Below are positions 58,454 through 64,000 of a DNA stretch of 64,000 nucleotides, in pieces. The DNA comes from Chloroflexota bacterium (GTDB taxonomy: Bacteria; Chloroflexota; UBA11872; VXOZ01), in the NCBI GenBank assembly GCA_958295775.1, contig CATQHC010000008.1:1-64000 (forward strand), given 5' to 3'. Made by a program: the position numbers and the translations under genes. The notes beneath the pieces are model-generated. The model was not told where the DNA came from and did no database searches. It saw only the letters and a list, made by a program, of their open reading frames with translations. The stretch's first letter is position 1. Each line of letters begins with the position of its first letter.

Positions 58454-59148
58454 AACGATTCTCCTTGGCTCACCGCTTGTCTGACCTGTTTCCGCAGTCT
58501 TTGCAGATTCACACCCAAGCCCTGCAAAATGCGTGCTCCAATCCCTTCACCTTCGCGCACCAAGCCTATGAGCAAGTGCCCGGTGCCGATTTGGCTGTGA
58601 CCGAACCGGCGCGCCTCTTCCGCCGCCAACTCGAGCGCCTTTATCGCGCGCGGTGTCAGCCTGACCTCGGTTGCCTCGGCGCGCTCCTCTCGTCTGATGG
58701 GCGCCGCCTGACCACCGGTAGTCTCTAGCGCACTGCGCAACTCAGCCAAGTCCACACCCAGACTTTCCAGCACGGCTGCCCCAATGCCTTCCCCTTCGCG
58801 CAGGAGGCCCAACAACAGGTGTTCGGTGCCGATGTAGTTGTGGTCTAAGCGCCGCGCCGCTTCCGCAGCCAACTCGATCACCTTCTTCGCGCGCGGCGTG
58901 AGGTTGATGTTGCCTGCTTCGCTGCGCTCACCGCGTCCAACGATAAACTCCACGGCGCTGCGTGCTTTGGTCTGATCCACACTCCGGTCGAATAGCGTCT
59001 CGGCGGCAATACCCTCGCCTTCTCGTACCAGGCCCAGCAGCAGGTGTTCGGTGCCGATGTAGTTGTGCTTTAAGCGGCGCGCCTCTTCCTGCGCAAGCAT
59101 GAGTACCCGCTTCGCTCCGTCCGTGTACTTGTCGAACAGTGGACTCAC
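58450..59148 (-). CDS. Stand-alone Clp-N repeat protein (three repeats)
   Basis: 232 residues made of three Clp-N-like repeats and no ATPase: [40 protein letters not shown] and [20 protein letters not shown], each followed by a [20 protein letters not shown]-like segment (the third as [20 protein letters not shown]). The first two are highly similar to ClpC's own N-domain, so the gene arose by duplication. GTG 59148 has GGAGAG upstream. The gene overlaps clpC by four bases, suggesting a regulated ratio. It may bind ClpC substrates or adaptors in place of the ClpC N-domain, an inference. Confidence 0.9.
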   Translation of the reverse strand: MSPLFDKYTDGAKRVLMLAQEEARRLKHNYIGTEHLLLGLVREGEGIAAETLFDRSVDQTKARSAVEFIVGRGERSEAGNINLTPRAKKVIELAAEAARRLDHNYIGTEHLLLGLLREGEGIGAAVLESLGVDLAELRSALETTGGQAAPIRREERAEATEVRLTPRAIKALELAAEEARRFGHSQIGTGHLLIGLVREGEGIGARILQGLGVNLQRLRKQVRQAVSQGESL

Positions 59149-59233
59149 GACAACTCTCCTGGGCTCATCTGCCGCCCCTGACGGCACGCACGCATCCCTG
59201 GAATCGCGAGATCGCTCCTAGGCAGCCCGCCGG

Positions 59234-60421
59234 CTATTCCTCTGAACTAGTGCGCTCTTCCTCCGGTTGCTCCTCTGCCGATTCCTCTGCTCTTGCCGCT
59301 GCGGCCATCATGTGCCCTAGTTTCTCTTCTAAGTCCGTCGGCGACAAGCGCATGCGGTGTCGCTGTGGATCGGCGCTGAGCACACGGAAAGTGAACTCCT
59401 GCCCTTCTTCCAACATGTCCCTGCCTTCCAGCGACATCTCGGAATTGTGCGCCAAGCCCTCGACGCCGTCTTCGACGCGCACGAAGGCGCCAAACGGCGC
59501 TATCTTAATTATCTTCCCAGGCACCTCAATGCCGACGGGATAGCGCGCCTCAATTCCTTCCCATGGATCTTTTTCGGTGCGTTTGATCGAAAGGCCGATC
59601 TTCTTGCTCTCGTGATCCAAGCTGAGCACGGCCACTTGGACCTTCTCGCCTACGCCGAGCACCTCGCTGGGGTCTTCTACCCGGCTCCAAGAAATCTCGG
59701 AAATATGGACCAGGCCGTCGGCCCCGCCCAAGTCCACAAACGCGCCAAAACTGCAGAGGTTGCTGACCACACCCTCGCGGGTCTGCCCCACTTCGAGCTC
59801 GTTGAGCAACTGCTCGCGCTGCTGCGCGCGCATCTCGCGTTCGGCTAGGCGTTCTGAAAGAATCAGCCGATTGCGGCGGCGGTCTACTTCAATGATCTTC
59901 AGCTTGAGCGAGCGCCCGATAAGCTCTGAGAGACGCGCCAGCAGGTCTTCTTCACTCGCATCGCGGTTTGGCGGCCGCTCCAACGAAACTAGCTGGGAAC
60001 TGGGCACGAAACCACGCAACCCAATATCAACGATGACACCGCCTTTGTTGGCGTCAATCACTGAAGTCTCAAGGATTTCCCCATTGTGGTAACGCTCTTC
60101 GATCTCTCGCCACGCGCGTTCCGCCATCGCGCGGCGGATGGAAAGCAGCGCATGCCCTTCCGCGGTCTCCGGGTTAACGACGTACACCAGCACCTTCTCA
60201 CCAACACTCATGTCTACCGCTTCTTCCATTCGCGATAGTTCCCGGCCGGAGACGATACCCTCCGCCTTGAGACCAATGTCGACCATGATCTCATCCTCGG
60301 CAGCCTGCACCACTACCCCTTCAACCACATCACCGCGCCGCACCGTGCGGATGGAACTCTCGATTTCGCTCAGCAACGACTCCATCGTCATTGCGGCTTC
60401 AGTCGTTGGTGATTCTTGCAC
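59234..60421 (-). CDS. rpsA: Ribosomal protein S1 (four S1 domains)
   Basis: S1 binds mRNA and helps the 30S ribosome engage it. Four OB-fold S1 repeats are visible: GDVVEGVVVQAAEDEIMVDI, GEILETSVIDANKGGVIVDI, GQTREGVVSNLCSFGAFVDL and GIEVPGKIIKIAPFGAFVRV, the last two with the FGAF motif. Four repeats is typical of Gram-positive-like bacteria. The start is GTG 60421 with a GGGCGAG site; ATG 60391 is an alternative. The acidic tail (EESAEEQPEEERTSSEE) is common. It diverges from ybaB. Confidence 0.93.
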   Translation of the reverse strand: MQESPTTEAAMTMESLLSEIESSIRTVRRGDVVEGVVVQAAEDEIMVDIGLKAEGIVSGRELSRMEEAVDMSVGEKVLVYVVNPETAEGHALLSIRRAMAERAWREIEERYHNGEILETSVIDANKGGVIVDIGLRGFVPSSQLVSLERPPNRDASEEDLLARLSELIGRSLKLKIIEVDRRRNRLILSERLAEREMRAQQREQLLNELEVGQTREGVVSNLCSFGAFVDLGGADGLVHISEISWSRVEDPSEVLGVGEKVQVAVLSLDHESKKIGLSIKRTEKDPWEGIEARYPVGIEVPGKIIKIAPFGAFVRVEDGVEGLAHNSEMSLEGRDMLEEGQEFTFRVLSADPQRHRMRLSPTDLEEKLGHMMAAAARAEESAEEQPEEERTSSEE

Positions 60422-60611
60422 TGCTCGCCCTTACCCCTTATACGTTTTGCCTCATTTAGCAAAGCCACAGTATAGCTCACGCTATCTGTGTGGCCTGGCA
60501 CCATTATAGTCATCGAGCTTCGCAAAAGTAAAGAACGGCGCGGGGGTCTATCCGTGCCGCAATGCTTCTGGTATGCTTGGATAACACAGCAGCTACTGAG
60601 GAGAACTGCGC

Positions 60612-60938
60612 ATGTCAATGAAGATGCTGCGGCAAATGCAGCAAAAGATGGAGAAAATCCAGGAAGAATTGGGTCGGGAGACGGTGGAAAGCACCGCTGG
60701 CGGCGGGGCCGTTAAAGTGGTGATGACCGGACACCAGCAAGTCCAAGCGATTGAAGTCCATCCCGATGTCCTGGAATCCGCGGTTGCGCCGGAAGGCGAA
60801 GTCGACGAAGAGGGCATTGCCATGTTGCAGGACCTGCTGGTTGCCGCCGTCAATGATGCTGTGGGCAAGTCACAGGAACTCGCAAGCCGCCGCCTCTCCG
60901 CAGTTACCGGCGGCATGAACATCCCCGGTTTGACCTAA
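60612..60938 (+). CDS. Nucleoid-associated protein, YbaB/EbfC family
   Basis: 108 residues. A long N-terminal helix (LRQMQQKMEKIQEELGRETV), then VESTAGGGAVKVVMTGHQQV and a C-terminal helix, the YbaB dimer layout. It binds DNA with low specificity. GAGGAGAAC precedes the ATG. It directly precedes recR, the usual ybaB-recR pair. Confidence 0.95.
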   Translation: MSMKMLRQMQQKMEKIQEELGRETVESTAGGGAVKVVMTGHQQVQAIEVHPDVLESAVAPEGEVDEEGIAMLQDLLVAAVNDAVGKSQELASRRLSAVTGGMNIPGLT

Positions 60939-60974
60939 TCATACTTCCCTAAGACTCAAGGAGACAGCATAGCG

Positions 60975-61583
60975 GTGACACGAATGAGCCTGCCTGCACC
61001 TGTAGCGCGGCTCATTGAAGAGCTTTCCCGCTTGCCCGGCATCGGACCGCGCACCGCACAACGACTCGCATTCCACCTGCTGCGTTCCGCGCCGGAACTC
61101 GCCCAGAACCTCGCCACGGCCCTCCAGAACTTGCATTTGCAGACGGTGTGGTGTTCCCGCTGCTTCAATCTCAGCGAGCAGGACCCTTGTCCCGTGTGTG
61201 AGGACCCGGAGCGAGACCAAGACCGCATCTGCGTCGTTGAGGAGCCGCTGGACCTCCTCGCCATCGAGCGCACCGGACTCTACGCGGGCCTCTACCACGT
61301 GCTGCACGGCTCGCTTTCGCCGTTGGAAGGCCGCAATGTGGAAGACGTGAAGATTGCCGAGCTTGTGGAGCGTTTGCGAGCCCGGCCTGTGGAAGAGCTG
61401 ATCTTGGCCATGGACGCCGACCACGAAGGCGATACCACCGCCAGCTACGTAGCCCAGGTCTCCGCCGCGTTCGCCTCGCGCATCACACGCCTCGCCCGCG
61501 GCCTGCCGACCGGCGCGGACCTGGAATACGCTGACGAGAGCACCATTGCGAGCGCCCTGCAAGGGCGACAGGATAGCTCCTAA
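60975..61583 (+). CDS. recR: Recombination mediator RecR
   Basis: RecR helps load RecA on gapped DNA. 202 residues: helix-hairpin-helix (IEELSRLPGIGPRTAQRLAF), a zinc finger CSRCFNLSEQDPCPVC, and a Toprim domain (RICVVEEPLDLLAIERTGLY, then HGSLSPLEGRNVEDVKI). The GTG at 60975 has AAGGAG at fair distance; ATG 60984 is too far from it. It follows ybaB by 36 bases and precedes the M14-type gene by 3 bases. Confidence 0.96.
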   Translation: MTRMSLPAPVARLIEELSRLPGIGPRTAQRLAFHLLRSAPELAQNLATALQNLHLQTVWCSRCFNLSEQDPCPVCEDPERDQDRICVVEEPLDLLAIERTGLYAGLYHVLHGSLSPLEGRNVEDVKIAELVERLRARPVEELILAMDADHEGDTTASYVAQVSAAFASRITRLARGLPTGADLEYADESTIASALQGRQDSS

Positions 61584-61586
61584 GCG

Positions 61587-62375
61587 ATGCCACGCCGCGA
61601 TCCAAACCGCGTGTGGGAACTCGTACATGGGTACCAAGCGCTCGCCTCTCGTTTTCCCCAATTTACGTTGACCGAGATCGGCGTGGTGGAGCGGTTCGGT
61701 CTGCGCTTTCCGGTTCTTGCCGGAAGTGTGGGAGACGGCCCGCGCAGCGCTATAATCCTCGCAGGCACGCACGGCGACGAGATTGCGGGGCCGCTCGCGT
61801 TACGCCAATTCTGGGAAGACGCGGCTACCCACGCCATGCTGGCACGCTGCCGTATTCTGTTTCTGCCCCTGATCAACCCAGTCGGCTATGCGCGCGGCAT
61901 TCGCGGCAACGGGAATGTAGACCTAAACCGCCACTTCGAGCGGCCCACGGCACAGCCGGAAAACGAGATTGTGCTGGACTTCCTCCGCCGCGAACGAGCG
62001 GAACTCTTGGTCTCGCTCCACGAAGACGTGTCCGCACACTGCTTCTACATGTATGAGAGCGGCGTCCGGGAGCGCGCGCTATTTTCCCAAATCATCGCTG
62101 ACGACGTGGCGCTGTTGGATGCAATCGAGTCCCAGGGGTACGCCGTCTGCGCCGGCAATCAGGTGGACGGCAACTACAACCGCAACGGGCTCGTAGTCTC
62201 GAACCCCGGCTCCGTGCGCGCGAGCCGCTCAGGCGCGCTCGAACCCACGCTGCTGCGGCACGGCGTCATCCGGCGGGTAGTGGGCTTCGAAACACCGGGC
62301 CGGCTGCCTCTCTCCGACCGTATCCAGCAACAACTGGTCGCGCTGCGTCACGTTCTCGAGTCATTTCTGGTGTAG
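61587..62375 (+). CDS. Succinylglutamate desuccinylase/aspartoacylase-like M14 hydrolase
   Basis: 262 residues. The zinc motif AGTHGDEIAGPLAL holds His and Glu; LVSLHEDVSAHCFYMY holds the third ligand His; NGNVDLNRHFERP matches DLNR of M14 enzymes. It likely removes an acyl or amino acid group from an amide, product unknown. It starts 3 bases after recR, sharing a transcript by position rather than by function. Confidence 0.88.
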   Translation: MPRRDPNRVWELVHGYQALASRFPQFTLTEIGVVERFGLRFPVLAGSVGDGPRSAIILAGTHGDEIAGPLALRQFWEDAATHAMLARCRILFLPLINPVGYARGIRGNGNVDLNRHFERPTAQPENEIVLDFLRRERAELLVSLHEDVSAHCFYMYESGVRERALFSQIIADDVALLDAIESQGYAVCAGNQVDGNYNRNGLVVSNPGSVRASRSGALEPTLLRHGVIRRVVGFETPGRLPLSDRIQQQLVALRHVLESFLV

Positions 62376-62545
62376 TGGCACTATGTCCTGTCATTGCGCA
62401 CTGTTCGCTGCGTCCAGGACAAACGGCGCGGCAAGCCGCTCGTCTTGCGGCTGCCTTGAGGTACATATAGGGCTACTGCACAGTATCGGGGCAATTCTGG
62501 GCGTGCGAACGGGAGCGGCCTCAGTCGAAATACTTAGTAAAGGCA

Positions 62546-62567
62546 GAAGCGCCCCAGAGGGCGCTTC
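62546..62567 (-). terminator. Probable tRNA-Cys terminator
   Basis: GAAGCGCCC-CAGA-GGGCGCTTC, a perfect nine-base stem, followed on the minus strand by TGCCTTTAC, about 40 bases beyond the tRNA 3' end. Confidence 0.6.
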
Positions 62568-62608
62568 GAAGACAGACTGTCACAGGTTGGTGTAGCAACT
62601 AGAATTGT

Positions 62609-62683
62609 TGGAGGCGACGAGCGGAATCGAACCGCTGTATAAGGGTTTTGCAGACCCTCGCCTTACCACTTGGCTACGTCGCC
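62609..62683 (-). tRNA. tRNA-Cys (GCA anticodon), CCA encoded
   Basis: On the minus strand the acceptor GGCGACG (62683 down) pairs with CGTCGCC (62619 down). The anticodon loop reads CTGCAAA with anticodon GCA. The T arm has GGTTCGATTCC. The discriminator is U, an identity element of tRNA-Cys, and CCA is encoded at 62611-62609. It is the tRNA charged by CysS, whose gene is about 11 kb away. Confidence 0.95.
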
Positions 62684-62800
62684 GCTCTGCGCAAGGATGG
62701 ATTTATTCACCCCATTTTGCTACCTAAAGTATAGCCCTGGGAGTATTGCGAGTCAAAAGCGAAAACGTGCTATGCTGCCCCTTGGGAGTAGACACGCACC

Positions 62801-63556
62801 GTGCGAGACTGGTACCAACGACTACAATTCGATCGCCTCTTCGTGCTGAGCGCGATCGCTACCACTGGCGTCCTGCTCACATTGCGGGCCACCATGCCGC
62901 TCCTGGCCATCGCGGTCGTTGTACTGCTGGCCGTCGAAATAGCGGCATTACGTCAAGTGGTTTCCGCTGGCGGCGGTGATCCAGCGTGGATGCTGACGCC
63001 ACTCCTGCTGACGATAGCGAGCACCCTGTTTTGGCGGACCATACCTAACGAACGGGCAGCCTTACTTGGGAGCGCTCTCTTCGGCATTCTGTTCCTCATC
63101 GCAATTGTGGACTATCACCAGAGCCACTTCAGCCGCCCCGCGCGTCCCATCACCTGGCCCAACCAAGCAATTGTCTACATTGCGGTCACCATGCTCTTTG
63201 CCACGTTCAACACGTGGAATCTGCACATCGCGCTGCATGCCGCGCTTGGCGCCATTGCTGCGTACGCTGCCGGTGTCTCCATCCTCTTTCGCGAAGGACT
63301 GCCGCGCGACGCCACGCAGCGGTATAGCGTTTTGATTGCGATCGTCACAGGTGAGGTTGCGTGGGCGCTCACCTATTGGCCGCTGCCGACATTCCAGGTA
63401 GCGCTTGCGCTCTTGCTGCACGTTCACATTGTTCTTGGCATGGCCCGTGCCTTCCATGCCAAACAGCTTGGCTTCTCGCGCGTGTTGGAATATGGCGCCG
63501 TAGGCGCGATAGCCGCCGTCCTGCTCATGTGGAATGTGTTCCGTCCGTTAGGGTAA
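62801..63556 (+). CDS. Polytopic membrane protein of unknown function
   Basis: 251 residues, with about seven to eight hydrophobic segments (LFVLSAIATTGVLLTL, MPLLAIAVVVLLAVEIAAL, LTPLLLTIASTLFW, LLGSALFGILFLIAIVDYH, VYIAVTMLFATFNTW, VALALLLHVHIVLGMARAF, EYGAVGAIAAVLLMWNVF). No family is recognised with confidence. The start is GTG. It overlaps the convergent asparaginase gene by 32 bases. Confidence 0.7.
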   Translation: MRDWYQRLQFDRLFVLSAIATTGVLLTLRATMPLLAIAVVVLLAVEIAALRQVVSAGGGDPAWMLTPLLLTIASTLFWRTIPNERAALLGSALFGILFLIAIVDYHQSHFSRPARPITWPNQAIVYIAVTMLFATFNTWNLHIALHAALGAIAAYAAGVSILFREGLPRDATQRYSVLIAIVTGEVAWALTYWPLPTFQVALALLLHVHIVLGMARAFHAKQLGFSRVLEYGAVGAIAAVLLMWNVFRPLG

Positions 63557-64000
63557 TTCGCGGCCGTATCTCTCCCACCGCGACCCCGGCGGTGTTGCAG
63601 ACTTCCGGAGCGTGGAGTTCGCGAAGCCGGTATTGTTGATCTGCGCTTATTACCCCCAGCGCCGCCAAGACCTGCGGCACCAAGATTGGATGCGCGCGCG
63701 CGTTGCCATCTTCGATCTTGATGGCAATGCCCAAGCCCTGGGACAACGCACCGGCGCAAAAGAGCGCTTCCGCGCCACTCTTGGAAACGATGTTGTCGCC
63801 CGCAACGCGCATGAGGTCGGTGGTAAAGCCGCCGGTACCGTCTACCATTTCTGGATGCGCACGCATCGCACGGGAGATGCGGTGGGCTGCGGCCTCACGC
63901 TCAGCCGAAACGCCGGCAGGTCGCGCAAGCACCCCGAATGCGCGAGCAATGTTCTTCAGTGGAATCGCGAACACCGGCGCGTTGCACCCGTCTACGGCCA
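63525..64000 (-). CDS. L-asparaginase II family protein, C-terminal part
   Basis: The gene runs off the right edge; the frame is open to 64000 and reads VDGCNAPVFAIPLKNIARAF, matching the asparaginase_II motif DGCxxPVFALPL. HPEMVDGTGGFTTDLMR, SKSGAEALFCAGA and GIAIKIEDGNARAHPI are the family's C-terminal blocks. It hydrolyses asparagine to aspartate and ammonia. It overlaps the membrane-protein gene by 32 bases. Confidence 0.9.
   Translation of the reverse strand, partial: AVDGCNAPVFAIPLKNIARAFGVLARPAGVSAEREAAAHRISRAMRAHPEMVDGTGGFTTDLMRVAGDNIVSKSGAEALFCAGALSQGLGIAIKIEDGNARAHPILVPQVLAALGVISADQQYRLRELHAPEVCNTAGVAVGEIRPRITLTDGTHST

Overview
The window is a GC-rich bacterial chromosome segment. 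The best guess is a Chloroflexota-like organism, possibly environmental or symbiotic; this is inference from gene content and no marker settles it. Pointers are a Gram-positive-type clpC-radA-ispD-ispF-cysE-cysS order, a PPi-type phosphofructokinase, a DUF2851 protein, many Gfo/Idh/MocA dehydrogenases, Tat-exported solute-binding lipoproteins, and a Pup-conjugation locus. Most genes have good Shine-Dalgarno sites and many overlap by a few bases.

Layout. 1-2740: a lower-GC restriction-modification island (frameshifted HNH nuclease, C5-cytosine methyltransferase, Vsr). 2870-12910: a DinG-type helicase; a degenerate sensor kinase translationally coupled to a membrane-anchored HtrA protease; a membrane protein; an MFS permease; an oxidoreductase; a second, lipoprotein-like HtrA. 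13160-29220: carbohydrate-related genes (glucarate dehydratase-type enolase, four of the window's five Gfo/Idh/MocA dehydrogenases counting the one at 10442, two orphan sugar-binding lipoproteins, a LamG protein interrupted by a seven-repeat propeller, VanZ, DUF2851) plus a small secreted-protein cluster. 29430-32640: a TPP riboswitch with thiG-thiE-thiS-thiO. 32720-46140: glycosyltransferase, S58 peptidase, a possible nuclease, a fifth Gfo/Idh/MocA enzyme, purA, an intact 1604-bp IS1595-type element with perfect 8-bp target duplications and two passenger ORFs, DsbB, PPi-PFK, an aldolase-like protein, a degenerate receiver protein and a nitrilase-family amidase.

46740-50240 is the most striking part: dop, pup and pafA in order, encoding a small Pup ending in Gly-Gly-Glu with an unusual proline-rich C-terminus, with no proteasome or ATPase gene in the window. 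50520-60420 is a minus-strand housekeeping block (cysS, cysE, ispF, ispD, radA, clpC, a stand-alone triple Clp-N protein, rpsA). The right end carries ybaB, recR, an M14-like deacylase, tRNA-Cys, a membrane protein and the C-terminal part of an asparaginase.

Intergenic spaces are rich in short palindromic repeats of at least five families. One palindrome lies in frame inside the DUF2851 gene. No CRISPR array, rRNA, prophage or replication origin was seen.
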